Shown here in pieces: positions 1 to 7,723 of a stretch of 64,000 nt of DNA. Position numbers and translations under genes: made by a program. The stretch comes from JAPWJZ01 sp966211335. GTDB lineage: Bacteria; Pseudomonadota; Alphaproteobacteria; Micavibrionales; UBA2020. The notes below the pieces were generated by a model, which had not been told where the DNA came from, did not search any database, and saw only the letters and a list, made by a program, of their open reading frames with translations. The stretch is taken from positions 1,488,001 through 1,552,000 of the forward strand of contig CBIHNF010000001.1 in assembly GCA_966211335.1 (NCBI GenBank), written 5' to 3'. The first letter of the stretch is position 1; each line of letters begins with the position of its first letter.

Positions 1-244
1 CCAGCAGGACAACGGCATCGCCGAACTCTCTGTTGAACTGAAGTATTCGGAAGGCCAGCCGGTCATCAAGGAAATCAAGCGCGTTTCCAAGCCCGGCCGC
101 CGCGTTTACACCCAGATCAAGGATGTTCCGCGCGTTTATAACGGTCTTGGCATTTCCATCCTCTCCACGCCCCGCGGCGTACTTTCCGACAAGGAAGCAC
201 GCGAAGCGAACGTGGGCGGTGAAATCCTCTGCCGCGTCTTCTAA
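1..244 (+). CDS. rpsH: 30S ribosomal protein S8 (C-terminal part)
   Basis: Only the last 80 codons are present; the 5' end lies outside the window. The readable reading frame starts at base 2 and stops at TAA 242-244. It contains the S8 hallmarks RVSKPGRRVY and STPRGVLSDKEAR and ends GGEILCRVF. S8 is a primary 16S rRNA binding protein of the small-subunit platform and, in other bacteria, a translational repressor of the spc operon. It is followed 17 nt later by rplF, the standard spc operon order. Confidence 0.97.
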   Translation, partial: QQDNGIAELSVELKYSEGQPVIKEIKRVSKPGRRVYTQIKDVPRVYNGLGISILSTPRGVLSDKEAREANVGGEILCRVF

Positions 245-261
245 GGATAGGTAAATAGAAA

Positions 262-795
262 ATGTCACGTATTGCAAAACACCCGATTAAGCTGCTTGCT
301 GGCGTCGAAGCGAAACTCGCCGGCAAAAAGCTGACCATTAAGGGCAAAAAAGGCGAACTGCACCTCGACATCGACAGCGAGATCAACGCTGAAGTGAAAG
401 ATGGCGCAGTTGTCCTGAAGAAGGCGTCCGAATCCCGTCACGCCCGCAACATGTGGGGCACGACCAGCTCCCTCGTTCGCGGCATGATGAAAGGCGTCTC
501 CGAAGGCTATTCGAAACGCCTCATCATCGAGGGCGTCGGCTTCCGCGCCGCGCTCCAGGGCAAAGACCTCGTGCTGCAGCTCGGCTTCAGCCATGAAGTC
601 CGCTTCAAAGTGCCGCAAGGCATCGAAGTGAAGGTTCCGAAACAGACCGAGATCGAGATCTACGGCACCGACAAGCAAAAAGTCGGCCAGGTCGCGGCGG
701 AGCTTTTCCTCATGAAGCGCCCGGAGCCCTATAAAGGCAAAGGTATCAACTACGAAGGACGCCGCATCCTCCGTAAAGAAGGCAAGAAAAAGTAA
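262..795 (+). CDS. rplF: 50S ribosomal protein L6
   Basis: L6 is 177 residues, the usual length. It begins MSRIAKHPIKL and has the two repeated alpha/beta domains of the family, with the C-terminal signature near KRPEPYKGKGINYEGR. L6 binds 23S rRNA near the sarcin-ricin loop and is needed late in large-subunit assembly. The start ATG at 262 lies 17 nt after rpsH, preceded by AAGGATAGG as a Shine-Dalgarno element. It is part of the spc operon, between rpsH and rplR. Confidence 0.98.
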   Translation: MSRIAKHPIKLLAGVEAKLAGKKLTIKGKKGELHLDIDSEINAEVKDGAVVLKKASESRHARNMWGTTSSLVRGMMKGVSEGYSKRLIIEGVGFRAALQGKDLVLQLGFSHEVRFKVPQGIEVKVPKQTEIEIYGTDKQKVGQVAAELFLMKRPEPYKGKGINYEGRRILRKEGKKK

Positions 796-813
796 TTGTA
801 AGGATTAGACGAA

Positions 814-1191
814 ATGTCAAAGGCAAAAGCTAAAGCTGCTTCCAGAACGCGCCGCACCTTCCGCGTCCGCAAATCCGTGAAGAGCGCAGTCGAGAAGAAC
901 GAACGTCCCCGCCTGTCGGTGCACCGCACCGGCCAGCACATCTACGCTCAAGTCATCGACGATGTGAAAGGCGTGACTCTCGCCGCCGCATCGACGATCG
1001 AGGCGGACGTGAAAAAAGGCCTGAAAAGCTCGGGTAACAAAGACGCGGCCACCGCTGTCGGCAAACTCGTCGCCGAGCGCGCGAAGAAAGCCGGCGTCGA
1101 AAAGGTCGCATTCGACCGCGGTTCCTTCGCCTATCACGGCCGCATCAAGGCCCTGGCTGACGCCGCGCGCGAAGCCGGCTTATCTTTTTAA
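814..1191 (+). CDS. rplR: 50S ribosomal protein L18
   Basis: This 125-residue protein matches L18, which binds 5S rRNA and docks it on the large subunit. Recognisable segments are RPRLSVHRTGQHIYAQVIDD near residues 32-51, GNKDAATAVGKLVAERAKK in the middle, and the C-terminal FDRGSFAYHGRIKALADAAR. The N-terminus is basic, as expected for 5S rRNA contact. It lies 18 nt after rplF and 19 nt before rpsE in the spc operon. Confidence 0.98.
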   Translation: MSKAKAKAASRTRRTFRVRKSVKSAVEKNERPRLSVHRTGQHIYAQVIDDVKGVTLAAASTIEADVKKGLKSSGNKDAATAVGKLVAERAKKAGVEKVAFDRGSFAYHGRIKALADAAREAGLSF

Positions 1192-1210
1192 TCATAGGAA
1201 GAAATAGACA

Positions 1211-1837
1211 ATGGCATCACCTGAAAGAGCTCCGAGAGAAGGCGGCCGCGACGGCGGCGACCGCAAAGGCAAACCGAAGGGCGGCAAACGCGACCGCGAC
1301 AATAACGCTGAAGGCGAACGCGATGGCGAGATCATCGAACGCCTCGTCGCAATCAACCGCGTCGCCAAAACCGTCAAGGGCGGCCGCCGTATGGCCTTCG
1401 CTGCCCTGATTGTCGTTGGTGACGGCCGCGGCCGCATCGGCATCGGCGCTGGTAAAGCGCGCGAAGTGCCGGAAGCCATCCGCAAGGCAACCGAACAGGC
1501 GAAAAGCAAAATGATCCGCGTTCCGCTGCGCGAAGGCCGCACGCTGCACCATGACGTCGAAGCACGCTTCGGCGCTGGCCGCGTCCGTCTGCGCACGGCT
1601 GTCCCCGGTACCGGTATCATCGCCGGCGGCCCGCTCCGCGCCGTCTTCGAAGTGATCGGCATCCAGGACGTCGTCGCGAAATCGATCGGTTCGTCGAACC
1701 CCTACAACATGGTCAAAGCTGCCCTTGAAGCCTTCAAGCTGATGGAAAGCCCCCGCATGGTCGCCGGTCGCCGTGGCCGCCGCGTCAACGAAGTGCTGGG
1801 TCGCAAGGGTGATGAGAAGGAGAAGTCTGATGACTGA
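1211..1837 (+). CDS. rpsE: 30S ribosomal protein S5
   Basis: At 208 residues this S5 is longer than the E. coli protein (about 167). The extra length is a Gly/Arg/Lys/Asp-rich N-terminal stretch of about 40 residues and a charged C-terminal tail. The double-stranded RNA-binding S5 domain starts near ERLVAINRVAKTVKGGRR, and the C-terminal domain includes PGTGIIAGGPLRAVFE and GSSNPYNMVKA. S5 contributes to decoding accuracy. Its stop at 1835-1837 overlaps the rpmD start by 8 nt, so the two are probably translationally coupled. Confidence 0.98.
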   Translation: MASPERAPREGGRDGGDRKGKPKGGKRDRDNNAEGERDGEIIERLVAINRVAKTVKGGRRMAFAALIVVGDGRGRIGIGAGKAREVPEAIRKATEQAKSKMIRVPLREGRTLHHDVEARFGAGRVRLRTAVPGTGIIAGGPLRAVFEVIGIQDVVAKSIGSSNPYNMVKAALEAFKLMESPRMVAGRRGRRVNEVLGRKGDEKEKSDD

Positions 1838-2126
1838 AGAAAAGAAAGCAGCGCCGAAAGCCGCCGCTAAAGCCCCGGCGAAAGCCGCAGCTCCCAAGGC
1901 AACTGCCGCAAAAGCAGCAGCGCCGAAAAAAGCTGCCGCCACCGGCAAGAAAATCAAGGTCACCCAGACGGGTTCCACGATCGGCCGCATCCAGAAGCAG
2001 GAAGGGACCCTCATCGGTCTCGGCCTCAACAAGCGCCACCGCTCGAAAATCCTCGTCGACAGCCCCGAAGTGCGCGGCATGATCGAAGTCGTCAAGCACC
2101 TCGTCAAAGTCGAAGACGCGGCGTAA
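1830..2126 (+). CDS. rpmD: 50S ribosomal protein L30 with a long Lys/Ala/Pro-rich N-terminal extension
   Basis: The ATG at 1830, preceded by GAGAAGGAGAAG, overlaps rpsE by 8 nt and gives a 98-residue protein. L30 proper is about 60 residues and begins near KIKVTQTGSTIGR; it continues QEGTLIGLGLNKRHRS and ends in VKHLVKVEDAA. The first 40 or so residues are almost entirely Lys, Ala, Pro and Thr, with repeated AAPK/AAKA units, and have no counterpart in typical bacterial L30. The extension is probably disordered and RNA- or ribosome-contacting; that is inference. The gene sits in the normal spc position between rpsE and rplO. Confidence 0.95.
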   Translation: MTEEKKAAPKAAAKAPAKAAAPKATAAKAAAPKKAAATGKKIKVTQTGSTIGRIQKQEGTLIGLGLNKRHRSKILVDSPEVRGMIEVVKHLVKVEDAA

Positions 2127-2146
2127 GGAAACAGGAAGTAATTATC

Positions 2147-2650
2147 ATGAAACTCAATCAATTGAGAGACAATCCCGGCGCCCGCCAGACCCGTATCCTG
2201 GTCGGCCGTGGTATCGGTTCCGGCAAAGGCAAGACCGCCGGCCGCGGCGTCAAGGGCCAAAAAGCCCGTACCGGCGTTGCGATCAAAGGCTTCGAGGGTG
2301 GCCAGTCCCCGCTCGTCCGCCGCATGCCGAAACGTGGTTTCACCAACCGCAACAAGCTGAAGTACGCTGAAATCAACCTCAGCGACATCCAGAAGGCCTT
2401 CGACCACAAGAAACTGAACGCCACGAAGACGATTGATATCGCGGCGCTCATCGAAGTGGGCATCCTGCACAAAGCAGAGCACGGCCTGAAGGTTCTCGGC
2501 ACCGGCACGATCAAGACCAAAGCCACCATCATCGCCACGAAAGCTTCCAAATCGGCTGTCGAAGCGATTGAAAAGGCCGGCGGCAAGATCGACCTGCTGC
2601 CCGCAAAAGTGAACAAGCTTCTGAAGCCGAAAAAAGAGAAGAAGAAGTAA
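2147..2650 (+). CDS. rplO: 50S ribosomal protein L15
   Basis: This 167-residue L15 starts MKLNQLRDNPGARQ and carries the glycine-rich GRGIGSGKGKTAGRGVKGQK segment (residues about 20-40) and the FEGGQSPLVRRMPKRGF motif. It ends in a lysine-rich tail (KPKKEKKK) longer than that of E. coli L15. L15 is a late-assembly large-subunit protein. In most bacteria secY follows directly; here a strong intrinsic terminator begins 31 nt after the stop, so rplO is the last gene of its transcription unit or a point of partial termination. Confidence 0.98.
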   Translation: MKLNQLRDNPGARQTRILVGRGIGSGKGKTAGRGVKGQKARTGVAIKGFEGGQSPLVRRMPKRGFTNRNKLKYAEINLSDIQKAFDHKKLNATKTIDIAALIEVGILHKAEHGLKVLGTGTIKTKATIIATKASKSAVEAIEKAGGKIDLLPAKVNKLLKPKKEKKK

Positions 2651-2680
2651 TTCTTCTGCCTTTCGAGGTTTCTTAAAAAA

Positions 2681-2710
2681 AATCCCCGCAAGCGATTGCG
2701 GGGATTTTTT
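2681..2710 (+). terminator. Intrinsic terminator after rplO
   Basis: An 11-bp perfect stem is formed by 2681-2691 and 2696-2706, with a GCGA tetraloop-like turn. The 3' arm runs into a T tract (2705-2710). This is a canonical rho-independent terminator inside what is usually a continuous spc operon. Confidence 0.9.
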
Positions 2711-2845
2711 ATGCTTCATTCGTCACTCTCAACGAACTGGAGCATGACAGGCAAAAGGGCAGGCGACGCCCGGAAAACCGCAGCCATATAGGGCGAAAAG
2801 GCTGATGGTAAAGGCTTATTATTCATTGCATGGCGGGGTGTGGTC

Positions 2846-2873
2846 TTGTACTCTCGTGGGCGAACAATACAAC
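2846..2873 (+). promoter_or_regulatory. Possible secY promoter
   Basis: Between the rplO terminator and secY there are 204 nt without a gene. The best sigma70-like pair I see is TTGTAC (2846-2851) and TACAAC (2868-2873), 16 nt apart and about 40 nt upstream of the secY start. The match is moderate. The terminator upstream makes some promoter in this gap likely. Nothing else is recognisable in 2711-2914. Confidence 0.35.
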
Positions 2874-2914
2874 GATAAAAACACCACAAAACAGTTAAGG
2901 GATACAGAACTGCC

Positions 2915-4261
2915 ATGGCTTCCGCGATCGAGCAATTTGCCTCCAACGTCAACATGGGCGTCTTCGCCAAAGCGACCGAGCTGAAGCAGCGTTTGCTGTT
3001 CACGCTTATCGCGCTCATCGTCTTCCGCATCGGCACGCATATTCCGCTGCCCGGCATCGACCCCAGCACCTGGGCGGATATCTTCTCGCAGAAATCCGGC
3101 GGCGTGCTCGACATGTTCAACATGTTCTCCGGTGGCGCGCTGCAGCGCATGTCCATCTTCGCGCTTAACATCATGCCCTACATCTCCGCTTCCATCATCA
3201 TGCAGCTCATGACCTCCATGAACCCGCAGCTGGAAGCGATGAAGAAAGAAGGGGAGGCGGGCCGCAAGAAGCTCAACCAGTACACCCGCTACGGCACCAT
3301 CCTCCTCGCCGCGGTGCAGGCCTACGGCCTCGCGGTCGGTCTTGAGAACATGCAAAGCTCCGCGGGTTCCGCCGTCATCAACGCCGGCATCTACTTCCGC
3401 ATCACCACCGTCATCACCATCGTCGGCGGCACCATCTTCCTGATGTGGCTTGGCGAGCAGATCACCACGCGCGGCGTCGGCAACGGCACCTCGCTCATCA
3501 TCTTCGCCGGTATCGTCGCCGGCATCCCGCGCGCTATCGCCGGCACGCTGGAACTCGGCCGCACTGGCGCCATCTCGCCGCTCGTCATCATCGGTATTGT
3601 CGTCATGGTGTTTGCGGTGGTCGCCTTCATCGTCTTTATGGAGCGCGCGCAGCGCCGTGTCGTCGTGCAATACCCGAAACGCATGGTCGGCAACCGCATG
3701 ATGGGCGGCGATGCCAGCCACATGCCGCTGAAATTGAACACCGCCGGCGTCATCCCGCCGATCTTCGCCTCGTCACTCCTCCTGCTGCCGATGACCTTTG
3801 TCGGCTTCACGGGCGGGCAGGGCGGTGGCGAATGGGTGGATGTCATCTCGCGCTACCTGCAGCACGGCCAGCCGGTCTATATGGGCCTCTACTGCTTCCT
3901 CATCATCTTCTTCACCTTCTTCTACACGGCCATCGTCTTCAACCCGGACGAGACGGCAGAGAACCTGCGCAAATACGGCGGCTTCGTGCCCGGCATCCGC
4001 CCCGGCAAGGCGACAGGGGATTACCTCGACTACATCCTGACGCGCATTACCGTTATCGGCGCCGCATACCTGGTCTTCATCTGCATCCTGCCGGAAATGC
4101 TTATCGCCAAATTCCACCTGCCGTTCTACTTCGGCGGCACTAGCTTGCTGATTACCGTCTCCGTCATGATGGACACGGTCGCGCAGATCCACTCCCACCT
4201 GCTGGCGCACCAGTATGAGGGTCTTATCAAGAAAGCAAAATTGAGAGGGGCACGTAAATAA
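2915..4261 (+). CDS. secY: Preprotein translocase subunit SecY
   Basis: SecY (448 residues, usual length about 440) is the channel subunit of the SecYEG inner-membrane translocon. Ten hydrophobic segments can be traced. Family landmarks are the early RIGTHIPLPGID segment, the plug region GGALQRMSIFALNIMPYISASI, the NGTSLIIFAGIVAGIP segment, and a C-terminal cytoplasmic tail ending KAKLRGARK. The ATG at 2915 gives the normal N-terminus. Its TAA shares one base with the adk ATG, indicating tight translational coupling with adk. Confidence 0.97.
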   Translation: MASAIEQFASNVNMGVFAKATELKQRLLFTLIALIVFRIGTHIPLPGIDPSTWADIFSQKSGGVLDMFNMFSGGALQRMSIFALNIMPYISASIIMQLMTSMNPQLEAMKKEGEAGRKKLNQYTRYGTILLAAVQAYGLAVGLENMQSSAGSAVINAGIYFRITTVITIVGGTIFLMWLGEQITTRGVGNGTSLIIFAGIVAGIPRAIAGTLELGRTGAISPLVIIGIVVMVFAVVAFIVFMERAQRRVVVQYPKRMVGNRMMGGDASHMPLKLNTAGVIPPIFASSLLLLPMTFVGFTGGQGGGEWVDVISRYLQHGQPVYMGLYCFLIIFFTFFYTAIVFNPDETAENLRKYGGFVPGIRPGKATGDYLDYILTRITVIGAAYLVFICILPEMLIAKFHLPFYFGGTSLLITVSVMMDTVAQIHSHLLAHQYEGLIKKAKLRGARK

Positions 4262-4956
4262 TGAGGATCATCCTTCTTGGCCCGCCCGGCGCGGGCAAGG
4301 GCACTCAGGCAGGCAGGCTTTCGGCGAAATACGGTATCCCGACCATTTCGTCCGGCGACCTCTTCCGCGCCCGCGTGAAGGACCCTAATGACCCTCTCGG
4401 CCTGCAGATCAAGAAGCTGCTGGATGCCGGCGCGCTCGTGCCCGACGAAATCACCATCAAGATGATCGAGGAGCGAATCTCCAAGCCCGATTGCGCCAGT
4501 GGGTTCATCCTCGACGGTTTCCCGCGTAGCGTCAGCCAGGCGGAAGCGCTCGAAAAGATGATGTCCGAAAAGAATCTGAAGCTGGACGGAGTCGTCCAGA
4601 TCGGAGTCGACGACAACAAACTGGTCGAGCGAATCTCCGGCCGCTTCAGCTGCGGCGACTGCGGCGAGGGCTATCACGACAAATTCAAGGTCCCGCATGA
4701 CCCGCATTCCTGCGATAAATGCCATGCGGTCGACAAATTCGTCCGTCGTTCGGACGATAACGAGGTGACCGTGCGCGAGCGCCTGAACACCTACCACACC
4801 CAGACGGCACCGATTCTCCCCTTCTATGCGGATCGTAACATGCTGAAAACAGTGGACGGAATGGCCTCCATGGACCAGGTGACGGCCGAAATCGAGGCGG
4901 CTTTGGGCCCCGTTAAAGGGGGCGCGACCGTGAATCCCCCAAAAAAGTTTGGGTAA
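4261..4956 (+). CDS. adk: Adenylate kinase, zinc-LID type
   Basis: Adenylate kinase converts ATP + AMP to 2 ADP. The P-loop GPPGAGKGT occupies residues 7-15, and the AMP-site segment DGFPRS is at 85-90. The LID domain carries four cysteines, Cys131, Cys134, Cys151 and Cys154, arranged CxxC...CxxC. This is the structural zinc site found in many adenylate kinases but absent from the E. coli enzyme. The protein is 231 residues, a long-form enzyme with a short Pro/Lys-containing tail. It overlaps secY by one base. No clear terminator follows; the next gene has its own promoter. Confidence 0.97.
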   Translation: MRIILLGPPGAGKGTQAGRLSAKYGIPTISSGDLFRARVKDPNDPLGLQIKKLLDAGALVPDEITIKMIEERISKPDCASGFILDGFPRSVSQAEALEKMMSEKNLKLDGVVQIGVDDNKLVERISGRFSCGDCGEGYHDKFKVPHDPHSCDKCHAVDKFVRRSDDNEVTVRERLNTYHTQTAPILPFYADRNMLKTVDGMASMDQVTAEIEAALGPVKGGATVNPPKKFG

Positions 4957-5022
4957 CACCCCCTAAAAAGGGACCTAGCCTCTAAAAAGCTGAAATAGGC
5001 TTTAAATTAGGTAAATAACCTG

Positions 5023-5050
5023 TTGACGTTTGGCCCGCGGTTCTTATAAT
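5023..5050 (+). promoter_or_regulatory. Strong sigma70-type promoter for rpsM-rpsK-rpoA-rplQ
   Basis: TTGACG (5023-5028) and a perfect TATAAT (5045-5050) are separated by 16 nt in the 169-nt gap between adk and rpsM. This is the best promoter match in the window. The expected transcript start near 5057 leaves a leader of about 70 nt before the rpsM GTG at 5126, enough room for leader-mediated control. Confidence 0.75.
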
Positions 5051-5125
5051 GCGCAAGCCTTGCCCTTATTGGGCGAAAACCTATTTTTGTATAACCCTAA
5101 AGCCAATAACCCCAGGAGACCGCCC

Positions 5126-5506
5126 GTGGCACGTATCGAAGGTGTCAACATCCCCACCGAAAAAGTAGTTGGCATCGCGCTGACTTATATTTACGGCATC
5201 GGCCGTACCAGCGCAGTGAAGATTCTCGAAACGGCGAAAGTTTCCTGGAACAAGCGCGTCAATGCTCTGTCGGAAGACGAGCTGAACCGCATCCGCGACG
5301 CCATCAAGGCCTCGGTGAAGGTCGAGGGCGAGCTGCGCCGCGATGTCACCATGACCGTGAAGCGCCTGATGGATCTCGGCTGCTACCGCGGCCTGCGTCA
5401 CCGCAAAGGCCTGCCCGTTCACGGTCAGCGCACGCGCACGAACGCACGCACCCGCAAGGGCCCGCGCAAAACGATCGCCGGCAAGAAAATCGCCGTCAAG
5501 AAATAA
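5126..5506 (+). CDS. rpsM: 30S ribosomal protein S13
   Basis: I place the start at GTG 5126, preceded by AGGAG at 5114-5118. The product then begins with the family-typical M-ARIEGVNIPTEK and is 126 residues. Other hallmarks are YIYGIG, the LRRDV segment, LMDLGCYRGLRHRKGLPVHG and the C-terminal GQRTRTNARTRKGPRKT. S13 sits in the 30S head, contacts the P-site tRNA and forms bridges to the 50S subunit. A longer reading from TTG 5030 would run through the promoter and is unlikely. This is the first gene of the alpha operon segment. Confidence 0.97.
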   Translation: MARIEGVNIPTEKVVGIALTYIYGIGRTSAVKILETAKVSWNKRVNALSEDELNRIRDAIKASVKVEGELRRDVTMTVKRLMDLGCYRGLRHRKGLPVHGQRTRTNARTRKGPRKTIAGKKIAVKK

Positions 5507-5535
5507 TTAAGTAACCCTGCAAGCAGAATTGAGCC

Positions 5536-5943
5536 ATGGCAAAAAAAGAAGCATCTGAAAAAGCCGCACCGAAGGCGCGCAAAAAAGAGCGCAAAAACAT
5601 CACCGCCGGTGTCGCGCACGTCAACTCGACCTTCAACAACACCATCGTCACGATCACGGACGCGCAAGGCAATACCATTTCCTGGTCCTGCGCCGGTCAC
5701 CTCGGCTTCAAGGGTTCGCGCAAATCGACCCCTTACGCCGCTCAGATGGCTGCCGAAGACGCTGGCAAGAAGGCGAAAGAACACGGCGTGAAGACGCTTG
5801 AAGTTCTCGTCAAAGGTCCGGGTTCGGGCCGCGAGTCGGCGCTCCGCGCGCTGCAGGCCGTCGGTTTCGCGATCAACTCGATCGTCGACATCACGCCCGT
5901 CCCGCACAACGGCTGCCGCCCGCGCAAAAAGCGCCGCGTCTAA
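5536..5943 (+). CDS. rpsK: 30S ribosomal protein S11
   Basis: S11 is 135 residues here, slightly longer than the usual 129 because of a Lys/Ala-rich N-terminus. It contains NITAGVAHVNSTFNNTIVTI, the SAG-type loop CAGHLGFKGSRKSTPYAAQ, VLVKGPGSGRESALRAL and the invariant C-terminus VPHNGCRPRKKRRV. S11 lines the mRNA path on the 30S platform. It follows rpsM by 29 nt and precedes rpoA, the normal alpha operon order. Confidence 0.98.
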   Translation: MAKKEASEKAAPKARKKERKNITAGVAHVNSTFNNTIVTITDAQGNTISWSCAGHLGFKGSRKSTPYAAQMAAEDAGKKAKEHGVKTLEVLVKGPGSGRESALRALQAVGFAINSIVDITPVPHNGCRPRKKRRV

Positions 5944-5957
5944 AATTCTGGCCTCAT

Positions 5958-5983
5958 GGCGCCGCCGTTTTCACGGGGGCGCC
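5958..5983 (+). other. GC-rich hairpin between rpsK and rpoA
   Basis: Arms 5958-5967 and 5974-5983 pair over 10 bp with one mismatch around a TTTTCA loop and are followed by only TTTC. It lacks a proper T tract, so it may attenuate, stabilise or process the rpsK-rpoA transcript rather than terminate it. Function is not known. Confidence 0.4.
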
Positions 5984-6037
5984 TTTCGGCTGTTACGGGA
6001 TAAGCACTAAATCAAATAGCTAATAAAGGGGAATGTC

Positions 6038-7054
6038 TTGATCCAGAAAAATTGGCAAGAACTGATTAAGCCGAACAAGGTAGACGTCAGCACCAGCAAA
6101 GATGCGAACCGCTTTGGCACCGTCGTCGTCGAACCGCTGGAGCGCGGCTACGGCCTCACGCTCGGCAACGCGCTGCGCCGCGTCCTCCTGTCCTCGCTGC
6201 AAGGCGCGGCAGTGACCGGCATCAAGATCGACGGCGTCCTGCACGAGTTCTCCTCCGTCCCGGGCGTCCGCGAAGACGTGACCGACATCATCCTGAACAT
6301 CAAGAACCTCGCCATCCGCATGCAGGCTGACGGCTCCAAAAAGCTGCGCCTGAACGCTGAAGGCCCGTGCGAAGTTAAAGCCGGCATGATCGAGACGACC
6401 GGCGACATCGAAATCGTCAACCCCGACCTCGTCATCTGCACGATCGGCGAAAAAGCGAAACTCTCGATGGAACTCACCGTTTCCAACGGCAAGGGCTATC
6501 GCCCGGCCGCGCAGAACCGCCATGAAGACGCCCCCATCGGCGTCATCCCCGTCGACAGCATCTTCTCCCCCGTCCGCAAAATTTCCTACAAGGTGGAAGA
6601 TACCCGCGTCGGCCAGATCACCGACTACGACAAGCTGACGCTGGACGTTGAAACCAACGGCACCATCAAGCCGGAAGACGCAGTGGCCTTCGCCGCGCGT
6701 ATCCTGCAAGACCAGCTGCAAGTCTTCGTCAACTTCCAGGAGCCGACCTCGGTTGCCAAGGAAGAAGCGAAAGACGAGCTGCCGTTCAGCCGCCACCTGC
6801 TGCGCAAGGTCGAAGAGCTCGAACTCTCCGTCCGTTCCGCCAACTGCCTCAAGAACGACAACATCGTCTACATCGGCGACCTCGTCCAGAAAACCGAAGC
6901 CGACATGCTGCGCACGCCGAACTTCGGCCGCAAGTCGCTTAACGAGATCAAGGAAGTCCTCACCAACATGGGCCTCCACCTCGGCATGAAAGTCGAAGGC
7001 TGGCCGCCCGAGAACATCGAGGAACTGGCCAAGAAACTCGAAGAGCCGTTCTGA
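6038..7054 (+). CDS. rpoA: DNA-directed RNA polymerase subunit alpha
   Basis: RpoA (338 residues) starts at TTG 6038; the product begins M-IQKNWQELIKPNKV, the N-terminus typical of alphaproteobacterial alpha subunits. AAAGGGG (6025-6031) is a suitably spaced ribosome binding site. The nearest ATG (6033) is out of frame and closes after two codons. The N-terminal assembly domain (about residues 1-230) includes LGNALRRVLLSSLQGAAVT; the C-terminal domain (about 250-325) includes LELSVRSANCLKN and RKSLNEIKEVL, the helices contacting UP elements and activators. It lies between rpsK and rplQ as usual. Confidence 0.97.
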   Translation: MIQKNWQELIKPNKVDVSTSKDANRFGTVVVEPLERGYGLTLGNALRRVLLSSLQGAAVTGIKIDGVLHEFSSVPGVREDVTDIILNIKNLAIRMQADGSKKLRLNAEGPCEVKAGMIETTGDIEIVNPDLVICTIGEKAKLSMELTVSNGKGYRPAAQNRHEDAPIGVIPVDSIFSPVRKISYKVEDTRVGQITDYDKLTLDVETNGTIKPEDAVAFAARILQDQLQVFVNFQEPTSVAKEEAKDELPFSRHLLRKVEELELSVRSANCLKNDNIVYIGDLVQKTEADMLRTPNFGRKSLNEIKEVLTNMGLHLGMKVEGWPPENIEELAKKLEEPF

Positions 7055-7066
7055 ACCAATCACTAA

Positions 7067-7107
7067 CCGCGGCGTGACCGCCGCGGCAAACTACGGGGAT
7101 TGTCCCC
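7067..7107 (+). other. Two consecutive hairpins between rpoA and rplQ
   Basis: The first hairpin is a perfect 8-bp GC stem (7067-7074 with 7079-7086, loop TGAC). The second is GGGGA/TCCCC (7095-7099 with 7103-7107). No T tract follows either one, so they do not look like terminators. They may be transcript-stability or processing elements in the 132-nt rpoA-rplQ gap. Confidence 0.4.
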
Positions 7108-7186
7108 AAAGCTTTATTGCTGGCATACAGGATATCGCTTGATCAATCCGCTTCCCGAGGGAGGCGTTTTAAAAGGAGACCGTACC

Positions 7187-7654
7187 ATGCGTCACGGAAG
7201 AAAAGGCCGTAAACTCGGCGTAAAAACTCAACACCGCCATGCCATGTTCGCGAACATGTGTGCGGCCCTCATCAAGCACGAGCAGATCGAAACGACGCTG
7301 CCGAAAGCGAAAGAGCTGAAACCCCTGATCGACCGTCTGATCACGCTCGGCAAAAAAGGCGGCCTCGCAAACCGTCGCCTCGCCATGTCCCGCCTGCGCG
7401 ACGAAGCGCAAGTGAAGAAGCTGTTTGACGTTCTCGGCAAACGCTATCAGGAACGCGAAGGCGGCTACTGCCGCGTCATGAAGGCGGGCTTCCGCTTTGG
7501 TGACAACGCCGCCATGGCCTTCATCGAACTCGTCGACCGCGACCGCGCTGAAAAAGGCAAGGACAGCGGCCCCGACCAGAACCTTGAAGCGCAAGAACAC
7601 GATACGCCGCCCAAAGCCGATATGCGCCCCAAGAAACGCGCAACCGGTTACTAA
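7187..7654 (+). CDS. rplQ: 50S ribosomal protein L17
   Basis: The ATG at 7187 is preceded by AAAAGGAGAC and gives the canonical MRHGRKGRKLGVKTQHRHAM start. The L17 domain covers about residues 1-120 and includes ALIKHEQIETTLPKAKELKP and RLAMSRLRDEAQVKKLFDVL. The protein is 155 residues; a charged C-terminal tail of some 35 residues (ending RPKKRATGY) extends beyond the usual length. L17 lies near the exit-tunnel side of the 50S subunit. It is the last gene of the operon, followed by a terminator. Confidence 0.97.
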   Translation: MRHGRKGRKLGVKTQHRHAMFANMCAALIKHEQIETTLPKAKELKPLIDRLITLGKKGGLANRRLAMSRLRDEAQVKKLFDVLGKRYQEREGGYCRVMKAGFRFGDNAAMAFIELVDRDRAEKGKDSGPDQNLEAQEHDTPPKADMRPKKRATGY

Positions 7655-7673
7655 TCGGCCGATAAACGAGATA

Positions 7674-7706
7674 AAAAGGGGCAGGGAGCAATTCCTGCCC
7701 CTTTTA
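7674..7706 (+). terminator. Intrinsic terminator after rplQ
   Basis: A 12-bp perfect stem is formed by 7674-7685 (AAAAGGGGCAGG) and 7694-7705 (CCTGCCCCTTTT), with an 8-nt loop. The 3' arm supplies a four-T tract. It ends the ribosomal protein/rpoA operon 20 nt after the rplQ stop. Confidence 0.88.
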
Positions 7707-7723
7707 CTTTGGGTTCAACCGCC

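Noticed and set aside
1217..2719. 500-codon open frame on the minus strand across rpsE, rpmD and rplO
   Set aside because: It is antisense to three certain ribosomal protein genes, with composition typical of a shadow frame in GC-rich DNA.
5030..5125. Longer N-terminus for rpsM from TTG 5030
   Set aside because: It would translate through the promoter -10 element and adds residues foreign to S13; GTG 5126 has a ribosome binding site and the family start.
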